NCBI RefSeq assembly: GCF_001905545.1
Contig: NZ_LIPD01000012.1
Coordinates: forward strand, 235,394-299,393
DNA length: 64,000 nucleotides
Origin: Streptomyces sp. CB02056
Lineage (GTDB): Bacteria; Actinomycetota; Actinomycetes; Streptomycetales; Streptomycetaceae
Direction: 5' to 3'
Below the pieces are notes generated by a model. The model searched no databases. It saw only the letters and a list, made by a program, of their open reading frames with translations, and was not told where the DNA came from. Shown here in pieces: positions 42,977 through 51,198 of this stretch. A program made the position numbers and the translations under genes. How positions within the stretch are numbered: position 1 is the first letter of the stretch; every line of letters starts with the position of its first letter.

Positions 42977-45577
42977 TCAGTCGGCGGGGCCGGAGCCGAC
43001 GCCCAGGTCGAGGGCGTAGCGGGAGGGGTCGGCGGGGCGGACGCGGTCGGCGGGGGCGACGGCGTCGCGGCGGGCGAGCCAGGTGCGCAGCCGCTCGGGG
43101 CTCGGGCGGACGCCGCCGATCTCGTGGAGCAGGACCCGGGCCGGGCGGCCCTCCTCCGGGTCCGCCGGCTGGACCTCGACCACCTCGAACTCCGCGCCCG
43201 GGACGAAGACCACCATGGGCGGGTCGCCCGGCTCGCCGAAGGCCGAGCTGCGGCGGCCGCCGACGGACCAGATGGCGAACTCGATCCCGACGTCCTCCCC
43301 CAGGTCCGCCTCGGGCACCGCCAGGGCGGTCACCGGGGCCCGCTCGGTCAGCACCGTGCCCGGGGCGTACGCGGCGAGGTCGCAGGCCTGCGCCGGACCG
43401 GCGACCAGCACACCGCCGTAGTACCCGGGCAGCCGCCGCAGGCCGGCGGCCAGGCAGCGCAGGTACGGGCCGTAGCGGCCGGGCTCGCCGGAGCGGGCCG
43501 CCGCGAGGAGTTCGGCGCGCGGGGCCAGGGGGCCGGAGTCGCCGGCGTGCAGCAGGAGGGCGACCAGCTCGGGCCCCTGGTCGCCCTCCTCCGCCTGCGC
43601 GCGCAGGGCGGGCAGCCGGGTGGCGACGTCCTCGGCCCGCCGAGCCAAGGGCTCGTAGGCGGAGCCGAGTTGGGCGACCAGAGCCTCGCCGTCCCCGGCG
43701 GGGGTGGCGGGCTCCGACGGCTCCGGCTCCGGGGACGGTTCCGGGGCCGGGGGCGTCGCAGCGGGCACCTCGGGCTCGGGCTCGGGATCGGCTTCCGGGG
43801 CCTCGGCGACCGGCTCCTCCACCTCAGGCCCAGCGAGCAACTCGGGCTCTGCTACCAGGACTTCGGCAACCGACTCCTCCTCATCGGACTCCTCCGCGAC
43901 CACCTCAGGGGCCAATATTGTTCCCTCATGGGCCTCCCCGGGAGCCTCCGCCGCCAACGCCCCTTCCGAAGTCGGCACCGTGGCGACGGGCTCCGGAGCC
44001 GTCACCGGCTCGGAACCGAGCACGGCCACCCGCCCCTCCGCGGCCTCGACCGCCTCCTCGCCGACCCAGTCCAGCCCGTACTGCCGCGCGCAGAACCGCC
44101 CCACCGCGGCCGACTCCACGTCCAACACCCCCGCCACCACGAGCGCGAGGCGTACCGGCCCGGCCGGGAGCGAGCCCAGCACCGTACCGAGGTGGTCCCA
44201 GACCGCGTCCGGAACCGGGCGGCCCGGCGTGCCCACGACCAGCACGGGCTGGGCCGGGTCCGGCCGACGCAGCCGGGGGCCCCGCTCCGGGGTCGCGGCC
44301 GGGCGCAGCCACAGTCCGGCCGCGACCGCCTCCACCTCCCAGCCGGGGAAGGCCGGGTAGCGCGCCGCCCCGAGCACCGAAGGCGGCGCGGGGAGAGCCG
44401 GAAAACGCCCCGCCCCAGGGGCCGCGGGCGGGCCGGGGAGAGCGGGAAGCCGCCCCGCTCCGGGCCCCGCGGGCGGGCCGGGGAGAGCCGGGAAACGCCC
44501 CGTCCCAGGCCCCACAGCCGGGCCCGGGAAGACCGGGTAGCGCCCCGCGCCGGGCACCGGAGGCAGGCCGGGAAAGGCCGGGAAGCGGCCCGGACCGGGC
44601 CCCGCCCCCGGGCCGGGGAGAGCCGGAAAGCGCTCCGCCCCAGACCCCACACCCGGGCCGGGCCCGACGCGCCAGCCGACGGCGGTGACGGTGCGTTCGC
44701 GCGGGCGGGCGGACAACTCGATGAGGTACGGTTCCCAGCCCTCGCCCCCGTCCGGCGCCACGTGGACGTGCCGCACGCCGCACCCGGGCGCCCCCGGCAG
44801 GCCCGACCTGGCCACCGGCACGCCGATCGCCGCCCGCACCTCCTGCCCGAGCGAGGCCGCCAGCACGGCGGCCGTCTCGATGAGTTCGAGCGGCGCGGCC
44901 CACGGCGCACTCAGCGCGAGGTACTCCCGATGGGGCGCCTGCTCCTTCAACAGGGTCGCCGCGCTGGCCAGTTGGGCACCGCTGGGCAGTGACCGGGCGG
45001 GCGCGCCGACGATCAGCAGCAGCCGGTCGCGCGGTGCGAAGGCCCGGTCCAGCACGGCGGGGCGGACCGGTCCCACCTCCGCGTCGGTGATCCAGTACGC
45101 CCCGCCGGCCAGCGGGGTGATGGTCGCGTCGGCGGGCCAGCGGCCGCCGAGCGGCTCCGCTCCCCCGCCGGGCCGGCAGCGCCACCACGTCCCGTCCACG
45201 GCCGGCAGGGTGCCGTCCGGCTCGACGCTGACCACCGTGTCCGGTGCGACGACGGTCAACCCGCTGCGCCGGGCGAGCAGTTCGGCGGGCCGCCGGCCGT
45301 CGGGGCCGACCGCGGCCAGTCCGGAGGCGGCCAGCACCAGCACGTCGGCGTCGCGCCCGCGCGCGGCCCGGGCGAGTTCGTCCAGCGAGGCGAGCAGGAC
45401 GGGCGCCGCGTCCTCGGCGGCGGCGAGCAGCAGCAGCGCCCCCGGCTGGGCGCGTACGGGTGCCAGCGCCTCGGCCAGTCCGTCGGCCTCCGCCCCGGGC
45501 GGTGCGATCACGTAGTGCGCGCCGAGCGCCCGCAGCGTCGAGGCGCCGACCGCCTCCGGGGCCTCCACAGCGCCCAT
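42977..45577 (-). CDS. Large protein with 15-residue repeats and possible ADP-ribosyltransferase-like C-terminus
   Basis: The product is 866 aa from ATG 45577 with a strong GGAGGAGGAG site. The N-terminal 300 residues hold two related alpha/beta segments (LRALGAHYVIAPPGAEADGL, DADVLVLAASGLAAVGPDG, DRLLLIVGAPARSLPSGAQL). Next are seven 15-aa repeats of GRFPALPGPPAGPGA type, a second alpha/beta segment (PVLVVGTPGRPVPDAVWDHL), and an acidic Val/Glu/Pro stretch. The last 200 residues (YYGGVLVAGPAQACDLAAYA, GTVLTERAPVTALAV, FAIWSVGGRRSSAF, VVFVPGAEFEVVEV) follow the strand order of ADP-ribosyltransferase folds with a final E-x-E. That is an inference by eye. Promoter P4 is upstream. Confidence 0.75.
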   Translation of the reverse strand: MGAVEAPEAVGASTLRALGAHYVIAPPGAEADGLAEALAPVRAQPGALLLLAAAEDAAPVLLASLDELARAARGRDADVLVLAASGLAAVGPDGRRPAELLARRSGLTVVAPDTVVSVEPDGTLPAVDGTWWRCRPGGGAEPLGGRWPADATITPLAGGAYWITDAEVGPVRPAVLDRAFAPRDRLLLIVGAPARSLPSGAQLASAATLLKEQAPHREYLALSAPWAAPLELIETAAVLAASLGQEVRAAIGVPVARSGLPGAPGCGVRHVHVAPDGGEGWEPYLIELSARPRERTVTAVGWRVGPGPGVGSGAERFPALPGPGAGPGPGRFPAFPGLPPVPGAGRYPVFPGPAVGPGTGRFPALPGPPAGPGAGRLPALPGPPAAPGAGRFPALPAPPSVLGAARYPAFPGWEVEAVAAGLWLRPAATPERGPRLRRPDPAQPVLVVGTPGRPVPDAVWDHLGTVLGSLPAGPVRLALVVAGVLDVESAAVGRFCARQYGLDWVGEEAVEAAEGRVAVLGSEPVTAPEPVATVPTSEGALAAEAPGEAHEGTILAPEVVAEESDEEESVAEVLVAEPELLAGPEVEEPVAEAPEADPEPEPEVPAATPPAPEPSPEPEPSEPATPAGDGEALVAQLGSAYEPLARRAEDVATRLPALRAQAEEGDQGPELVALLLHAGDSGPLAPRAELLAAARSGEPGRYGPYLRCLAAGLRRLPGYYGGVLVAGPAQACDLAAYAPGTVLTERAPVTALAVPEADLGEDVGIEFAIWSVGGRRSSAFGEPGDPPMVVFVPGAEFEVVEVQPADPEEGRPARVLLHEIGGVRPSPERLRTWLARRDAVAPADRVRPADPSRYALDLGVGSGPAD
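44341..44652. repeat. Seven 45-bp (15-residue) tandem repeats inside the large ART-like gene
   Basis: Copies of 'CCGGGAAxCGCCCCG' begin at about 44352, 44397, 44442, 44487, 44532, 44577 and 44622, a strict 45-bp period. They encode GR(F/Y/L)PA(L/F)PGPP plus five more residues. The tract probably forms an extended Pro-rich linker. Confidence 0.8.
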
Positions 45578-45900
45578 CACTCCTCCTCCGCCGGGCCCGT
45601 CGTGGCGCCCCGGGTGGTGCGCCGGGTGGGGGTGTCCGGTGCGTCGGGCTCCGCCCGCAACGCATCCGGGACCGGCCTGTTCAGCACGACCGGGTGCGCC
45701 CGCACCTGGTCGCGTCGGGACTGCATCCACTTCCTCCCGGGTTCCTCGCGGACGCGCCCGCCGCTTCGCGGACGCACCGCTGCGCGCCCACTACGGTCCT
45801 ACGGCCCCCGGCACCGGCCCGGTTCAGCGGCCTCCGGACCGGATTGTCGGCCCCCTCTGCCACACTGCCCCCGGACGCACGGATTCGAAGGGGGTCCCTC
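45578..45900. other. Divergent gap between the ART-like gene and DUF6308
   Basis: 323 bp that holds promoter P4 for the minus-strand gene and the GGGGG ribosome site of DUF6308. No promoter for DUF6308 was recognised. Confidence 0.45.
45798..45826 (-). promoter_or_regulatory. ECF-sigma-type promoter P4
   Basis: Minus strand: TGAACC (45826-45821), 17-bp spacer, CGTAGG (45803-45798). The leader to the ATG at 45577 would be about 215 nt. Confidence 0.6.
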
Positions 45901-46584
45901 ATGACGGCGCTGTGGATTCCCCCGGTGTACGGGGACACCGGGGCCTCGGTCCGGCTGCTGCGTGCCTACTTCACCCGGCGGCGGGCGAAGGGCGACCACT
46001 ACTACACGGGCGCCCACTTCGAGCGGCTCGCCGGCGGCGGCGACCGCCCGGAGACGGCGGACGCCTTCACCGCCGACGACCTGCTCGCGATCACCATGCT
46101 GAGCGTCTCGGTCGAGCCGCACGGAGCCGTCGAACTGCTCACCGACCCCGACGGGCACTGGGGCCGGCTGCTGTCCGCGATCCCCCGCGACGCCCGACTG
46201 GAGGACCCGGCCAGTGCCCCGCTGATCGCCCCCGGCGGGCCGGCCGCCGAGCTGTGGGACCGGCTGGCGAACCCCCGCGCCGCGTACCCGGGCAAGCCGG
46301 ACGGGGTCGGCCCCGTCGTCGCGGGCAAGCTGCTGGCCCGCAAGCGGCCGCACCTGATACCCGTCTACGACATCCGGGTGAAGGCGCTCTTCCGGCGGCC
46401 GAAGGTCGACACCACCTTCTGGTCCGCGCTGGCCGACGCCCTGCGCGCGGACGGCGGGGCGTTCCGCGCCCGGCTGGCGGAGCTCCGCACGGAGGCCGGG
46501 ATCGGCGAGGACATCGGCGTGCTGCGGGTGCTGGACGTCATCGCCTGGATGCACCAGGGCGAGGCCGGGCAGGCGACGGGCTGA
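45901..46584 (+). CDS. DUF6308 family protein
   Basis: The product is 227 aa from ATG 45901. Family features are LWIPPVYGDTGASVRLLRAY, TADDLLAITMLSVSVEP, VGPVVAGKLLARKRPHLIPV and the terminal GVLRVLDVIAWMHQ. It resembles small actinomycete proteins that may relate to helix-hairpin-helix DNA-lesion enzymes (GPVVAGKLLARKRPHLIP), but no catalytic residues can be assigned. Function is unknown. It is divergent from the ART-like gene and has no ECF box of its own. Confidence 0.8.
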   Translation: MTALWIPPVYGDTGASVRLLRAYFTRRRAKGDHYYTGAHFERLAGGGDRPETADAFTADDLLAITMLSVSVEPHGAVELLTDPDGHWGRLLSAIPRDARLEDPASAPLIAPGGPAAELWDRLANPRAAYPGKPDGVGPVVAGKLLARKRPHLIPVYDIRVKALFRRPKVDTTFWSALADALRADGGAFRARLAELRTEAGIGEDIGVLRVLDVIAWMHQGEAGQATG

Positions 46585-46605
46585 CCCCCCGTCCCGCCAC
46601 CGGGC

Positions 46606-46677
46606 GGACCTCCGCCGAGCGGGCGCGGGGACCTCCGCCGAGCGGGCGCGGGGACCAACGGCGGCGGGCGCGGGGAC
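46606..46677. repeat. 23-bp tandem repeat, three copies
   Basis: Two identical copies of GGACCTCCGCCGAGCGGGCG plus CGG and one diverged copy follow the DUF6308 stop. They may act as a transcription end or be replication slippage. Confidence 0.6.
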
Positions 46678-46817
46678 CGCCTCCGCGTCAGCAGTTCGTC
46701 AGCGGAGTGTCAGCAGCCGTCAATAGCCCGTCAATCCGGAGCCCGGTGCCCCCGGACGGCCCGAAGCTGGACGGACCACGCCTGCACGACCCGCAGGTCG
46801 CTCCGGAGGTGAGCCGC

Positions 46818-47063
46818 ATGTCCGTCCTCGCTGCCTTCCATTCCGACGTCCCCGACGCGCGCCGCCACGGCCACGGCCTGCGCGGCGCCTGCGCGCGGGT
46901 GCTGGACCGGCTGGCCGCCAGCCCGCTCGACAGCACCGTGCTCGGTGCCCTGGGCGCGCCCCGGCCGGCCGCCCGTCCGGCCGGTCTGCGCGCCCGCTGG
47001 CACCCCGTGCCCCGGCCGGACGGCACCACCGCCCTCGAATCCACCTGGCACCCGGACCACTGA
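46818..47063 (+). CDS. 81-aa hypothetical protein
   Basis: It starts at ATG 46818, 8 bases after a perfect GGAGGTGAG ribosome site, the strongest in the window. GTG 46809 is less likely. The protein reads FHSDVPDARRHGHGLRGACA, RVLDRLAASPLDSTVLGAL, then a Pro/Arg-rich part ending STWHPDH. It has no known domain. The good ribosome site and coding bias support expression. Confidence 0.6.
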   Translation: MSVLAAFHSDVPDARRHGHGLRGACARVLDRLAASPLDSTVLGALGAPRPAARPAGLRARWHPVPRPDGTTALESTWHPDH

Positions 47064-47173
47064 CCCCGCCCTCCCGCGCCCGGTAGCCGCCGGGCACGGC
47101 CGGACGGCCATTCGGCGCAGCGCTCCCCCGCACGGCACGGCCCCCCTCCCGGGTGCGCGCCTATCGTGGGCGA

Positions 47174-48376
47174 ATGACCGATCGTCGGACCGCCGGGCCT
47201 GGTACGGCCCGGGTGGGCCACCTCGTCGCCGCCGCCGCGTTCGCCGTCTGCATGGCGGGCACCACGCTGCCCACCCCGCTCTACGGCCTGTACCAGGAGA
47301 AGCTCGGCTTCTCCGAGCTGACGGTGACGGTCGTGTTCGCGGTGTACGCCTTCGGTGTCATCGGCGTCCTGCTGCTGATCGGCAACGTCTCGGACTCCGT
47401 CGGGCGCCGGCCCGTACTGCTCTGCGGGCTGGTCTGCTCGGCCGCCAGCGCCGTGGTCTTCCTGACCGCGGACAGCGTCGCCCTGCTCTGCCTGGGCCGA
47501 CTGCTGTCCGGGTTCTCGGCGGGCCTGTTCACCGGCACCGGGACGGCGTACGTGCTGGAGCTCGCCCCGCCCGGGCACCAGGCCCGCGCGGGCTTCGTCG
47601 CGACCGCCGCCAACATGGGCGGGCTCGGCTGCGGTCCGCTGCTGTCGGGCCTGCTCTCGCAGTACGCCCCGTACCCGCTGGTGCTGCCGTTCGTCGTGCA
47701 CCTGGGGCTGCTCGCGGTCTCCTTCGCCCTCACCTGGATGCTCCCGGAGACGGTCGCCGGGGCCCGTCCGCTGCGCACGGCCCGGCCCGACCGGCCGGCG
47801 CTGCCGCCGGAGGTCCGCCGGGTGTTCGTGCCGGCCGGGATCGCCGCGTTCGCCGGCTTCTCCCTGCTGGGCCTGTTCACCTCGGTCAGTCCCGCCTTCC
47901 TCGCCACCGGTCTGGGCGTCCACAACCGCGCGGTGGTCGGCCTGGTCGTCTTCACGGCCTTCTTCGCCTCCACCCTCGGCCAGCTCCTGGTGCCCCGGCT
48001 GGGCACCGCCCGGGCGGTGCCGCTGGGCTGCCTGGTGCTGATCGCCGGGATGGCCCTGCTGGCCGCCTCGCTCGCCTGGGAGAGCCTGCCGCCGCTGGTG
48101 CTCAGCGCCCTGGCGGGCGGCGCCGGGCAGGGCATGGGCCTGCGCGGGGCGGTGGGCGAGGTGGCCGCGGCCGCTCCGCCCGAGCACCGCGGCGGCGCCC
48201 TCTCGGCGCTGTTCGTGGTCGCCTACTTCGGCATCTCGATCCCGGTCATCGGGGTGGGCCTGCTGACCGGGCCGCTCGGCCTGACGCACGCGGGCCTGGT
48301 CTTCGCCGCCTGCATGGCGGTGCTCGCCGCCGCCTCCGGCCTCTACCTGCTGCGCCAGGCGCGCGCCGCGGGCTGA
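47174..48376 (+). CDS. MFS transporter
   Basis: The product is 400 aa from ATG 47174. The first helix LVAAAAFAVCMAGTTLPTPL and the loop GNVSDSVGRRPVLLCGLVCS (motif A) mark the DHA1-like MFS group. Twelve hydrophobic helices are visible. The substrate is unknown and no regulator gene is adjacent. Confidence 0.88.
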   Translation: MTDRRTAGPGTARVGHLVAAAAFAVCMAGTTLPTPLYGLYQEKLGFSELTVTVVFAVYAFGVIGVLLLIGNVSDSVGRRPVLLCGLVCSAASAVVFLTADSVALLCLGRLLSGFSAGLFTGTGTAYVLELAPPGHQARAGFVATAANMGGLGCGPLLSGLLSQYAPYPLVLPFVVHLGLLAVSFALTWMLPETVAGARPLRTARPDRPALPPEVRRVFVPAGIAAFAGFSLLGLFTSVSPAFLATGLGVHNRAVVGLVVFTAFFASTLGQLLVPRLGTARAVPLGCLVLIAGMALLAASLAWESLPPLVLSALAGGAGQGMGLRGAVGEVAAAAPPEHRGGALSALFVVAYFGISIPVIGVGLLTGPLGLTHAGLVFAACMAVLAAASGLYLLRQARAAG

Positions 48377-48540
48377 CCCTGCGGGCTGACATCGCGAGCC
48401 GATCCCGCGCGCCGCCGTGCGCGCCCCCCGCACGCCACCCGCGCGCGCCCGCCGCCGCCCGCCGGTACCCGCTTGCCGCCCCGGCCGGGTACCGATAGAC
48501 ACGAGCCAGACACCCCGCGCACCACCCGGAGGCCTCCGCC

Positions 48541-49278
48541 ATGAGCGTGACGAGTCGGTACCTGGACGCCTGGGAGGGCTTCTGGCGCGACGCGCCCGAG
48601 GAACCGGGCGGGGTGATCTGGGACGCGGAGCCGGCCCGCAGCGCCGAACGCCACCTCACGCTGCTCCGCCCGCACCTGGCGGACCCCGCGCTGCCCATCG
48701 TCGACCTGGGCTGCGGCAACGGCACCCAGACCCGCTTCCTCGCCGAGCGCTTCCCGCTCGCCCTCGGGGTCGACCTGTCCGCCGCCGCGCTGGACCTCGC
48801 CCGGCGCTGCGACCCGGCCGGGCGGGCCGAGTTCACCCGGTTGGACGCCACCGACCCCGAGGCCGTCCGGGCGCTCCACCAGCGCCTCGGCGACGCCAAC
48901 GTGTACGTGCGCGGGGTGATCCACCAGAGCGAGCCGGCGGACCGCCCACGGGTGGTCGAGGCCGTTCGCATCCTGCTCGGGGACCGCGGCCGGGCCTTCG
49001 TGTTCGAGCTCGCCGAGGCGGCCAAGGGCGTGCTGGGCGAGCTCGTCCACGCCCCGGACGGTCCGCCGCCGAAGCTGCGCCCGGTGTTCTCGCACGGGCT
49101 CGCCCCCGCCGAGGTCGCCGACGCGGTCTTCCCGGAGCTGTTCCGCACGGCCGGCCTCGACGTCCTCGCCGCCGGCGAACTGCCGCTGGCCACCACGGAG
49201 TCGGCCGCCGACGGCTCCCGGATCGAGCTGCCCGCGCACTGGCTGGTCGCCGGGCCGGGCGGTTCCGCGCCGGACTAG
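48541..49278 (+). CDS. Class I SAM-dependent methyltransferase
   Basis: The product is 245 aa from ATG 48541. SAM-binding motif I is PIVDLGCGNGTQTRFLAE, motif II is GVDLSAAALDLARRC, and an acidic motif FTRLDATDPEAV follows. The C-terminal part (GRAFVFELAEAAKGVLGEL) is family-specific. The methylated substrate is unknown. Its stop overlaps a gene remnant on the other strand, and the NRPS cluster begins 0.5 kb downstream, so a role in tailoring the peptide is possible but unproven. Confidence 0.85.
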   Translation: MSVTSRYLDAWEGFWRDAPEEPGGVIWDAEPARSAERHLTLLRPHLADPALPIVDLGCGNGTQTRFLAERFPLALGVDLSAAALDLARRCDPAGRAEFTRLDATDPEAVRALHQRLGDANVYVRGVIHQSEPADRPRVVEAVRILLGDRGRAFVFELAEAAKGVLGELVHAPDGPPPKLRPVFSHGLAPAEVADAVFPELFRTAGLDVLAAGELPLATTESAADGSRIELPAHWLVAGPGGSAPD

Positions 49279-49410
49279 GCCCGGACCGCCGACGCCGCCT
49301 GCCCCTGCTCCCCCTCGGGCCGGATGCTCAGGTTGCCGCGCAGGACGTTCGCCGGGTCGTACGCCTTCTCCACGGCCGCGGGCCGGGCGTAGTCCGAGAC
49401 CGAACGGCTC
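49275..49410 (-). pseudogene. C-terminal remnant of a FAD-linked (BBE-type) oxidoreductase
   Basis: The minus-strand end reads SDYARPAAVEKAYDPANVL then RGNLSIRPEGEQ before TAG. 'KAYDPANVLRxNxxIRP' is the usual last segment of berberine-bridge-type FAD oxidoreductases (about 450 aa). The remaining 400 residues are missing; upstream sequence switches to an unrelated gene on the other strand. Confidence 0.6.
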
Positions 49411-49776
49411 GTCCACCAGCACAAGTTGCTCGACGTCATCACGGTCGACAACATCATCGGCATGGACTACTTCCGTGACTCCCTGCCACGGGCTGCCGAG
49501 AGCACGTGGGGCCTGCGCATCCGGGGACCGGACGTCCTCCAGGTCCGCGACCGCCGCGCCCCGGACGCCTCGGCCCGCTTCGCCCTGGACCACCCCGACC
49601 TGGTGGCCACCTTCCGGGCCTGCCTGACCCCCACCGCCCTGGACGACCTCAGCAGTACGGGCCGTGAGGCGGTGCCCGTCCTGGCGTCCGAGGGCCTCGT
49701 GCTCGTCACCCGGGGCTGGGCGGTGACGCTCCCGCCCCGCATCCGCCACTGGACCGTGCCCGACACAGGAGTTTGA
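49393..49776 (+). pseudogene. 5'-truncated ORF of unknown family
   Basis: A frame from a TAG at 49390 to TGA 49776 has no ATG or GTG at its start; TTG 49426 is the first candidate. It reads RLVHQHKLLDVITVDNIIG, MDYFRDSLPRAAEST and a C-terminal part ending RIRHWTVPDTGV. It begins exactly where the opposite-strand FAD-oxidoreductase remnant breaks off. It lies 3 bp before the MFS start, so it was or is co-transcribed with that gene. Confidence 0.5.
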
Positions 49777-49779
49777 TAC

Positions 49780-51141
49780 ATGGGATCCTCCACGGCCGAG
49801 GAGTCGTCCATACCCCCGGAGTCCGGCCCGCCCGCGACCCCGGCCGCGACCCCGGCCAAGGCCAAGGCCAAGGCCCCGGAATCCGTACCGCTGCGCCGGC
49901 ACCGGCCGCTGCTGCTGCTGGTCACGGAGCAGACGACCAGCTCGGTGGGGCGTCAGGTCACCGCGCTGGCGCTGCCGCTGCTGGCCATCGCCCACCTGCA
50001 CGCCGGGCCGCTGGGCGCCTCGGCGCTGATGGCGATGACCTACCTGCCCGGCGTCCTGCTCAGCCCGCTGATCGGCGTGGCCGTCGACCGGGCCCGGCTG
50101 CGGCGGATGCTGGTCTCGGTGTCCTGGCTGCAGGTCCCCGCCATCGGCAGCGTGCCGCTCGCCGCCGCGCTGGACGGCCTGACCTGGCCGCACCTGTTCG
50201 CCGCGGCCGCCGCCTCCGGGGCGCTGAACTCCGCGCAGGGCGTCGCGCTGCAGTCCTGTCTGCCCCGCGTGGTGCCCCCGGACCGCCTGCTGCCGGCCAA
50301 CTCCTCGCTCACCGGGGCCCGGACCATCGGCCTGATCGGCGGGCCGGCGCTCGGCGGCATCCTGATCGGCCTGATCGACCCCGCCCCGGCGCTGCTGGTC
50401 GAGTGCGCCGCCTACCTCGTCGGCGGGGCCCTGTTCCTCGCGCTGCCGGCCGCGCTGAACCGGTCCGCGCAGGAGGCGGGCAGCGGCGCGCGCTCCCGCC
50501 TCGACGCCCTGCGGGAGGGCCTCGCGGTCATCCGGCGCGAGACCCTGCTGCGCCGCCAGGCGCTGGCCGCGGCCGGGCTCAACCTCGGCGGCGGAGCCGG
50601 CGGCGGCCTGTTCGTCCTGTACGCCGACCGGGAGCTGCAGCTGCCCCCGTGGCAGCTCGGCACGGTCTACGCCGCGTACGCCGTGGGCATGGGCACCGGC
50701 GTGCTGGTCGCGACCTCCGTGACCCGGGCGCTGGGCATGGCCCGGGCCATCCGGCTGTGCGCCGTGGGCGCGGGCGCCGCCCTCTTCCTCATCCCGGCGG
50801 CCTCCCTGGGGCTGTCCTTCGCCGTGCTGGTCCTGTACCAGCTGCTGTTCGGACTGATGGCCACCATCTGGTCGATCGCCATGACCACCGGGCGCCAACT
50901 CGTCACCCCCGCCCACCTGCTGGGCCGCGTCAACGCCTTCCTCCAGGCCGTGCTGACCGCCACCCTGCCCGTCGGCGCCTTCGTCGGCGGGTGGCTCGCC
51001 TCCCGGGTCGGCATCGTGCCGGTGCTGGTCGGCGCGGCGGCCGTCGCCCTCGCGGGCGCGAGCAGTCTCTGGTTCCCGCGCGACATGCTCGCGGAGATCG
51101 AGCGGGCGGCGGAGCGGAAGACCGTCCCGGAGACGCCCTGA
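49780..51141 (+). CDS. MFS transporter at the NRPS cluster edge
   Basis: The product is 453 aa from ATG 49780 with GGAG upstream. A 45-residue Ser/Pro/Ala/Lys lead is followed by 12 helices (LVTEQTTSSVGRQVTALALP, MTYLPGVLLSPLIGVAVDRA). This start and the motif VALQSCLPRVVPPDRLLPAN are typical of the EntS/DHA3-like group found in NRPS and polyketide clusters. It is probably an exporter of the peptide or of a related compound. Confidence 0.88.
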   Translation: MGSSTAEESSIPPESGPPATPAATPAKAKAKAPESVPLRRHRPLLLLVTEQTTSSVGRQVTALALPLLAIAHLHAGPLGASALMAMTYLPGVLLSPLIGVAVDRARLRRMLVSVSWLQVPAIGSVPLAAALDGLTWPHLFAAAAASGALNSAQGVALQSCLPRVVPPDRLLPANSSLTGARTIGLIGGPALGGILIGLIDPAPALLVECAAYLVGGALFLALPAALNRSAQEAGSGARSRLDALREGLAVIRRETLLRRQALAAAGLNLGGGAGGGLFVLYADRELQLPPWQLGTVYAAYAVGMGTGVLVATSVTRALGMARAIRLCAVGAGAALFLIPAASLGLSFAVLVLYQLLFGLMATIWSIAMTTGRQLVTPAHLLGRVNAFLQAVLTATLPVGAFVGGWLASRVGIVPVLVGAAAVALAGASSLWFPRDMLAEIERAAERKTVPETP

Positions 51142-51198
51142 GGCCCGCCCCGGAGAAGCCCTGAAGACCGCCCCCCGAGGGGCGCCGGGGCCGTCCGG

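Noticed and set aside
46606..46677. 23-bp repeats as a CRISPR array
   Set aside because: The units are directly adjacent without spacers, and no cas gene is present.
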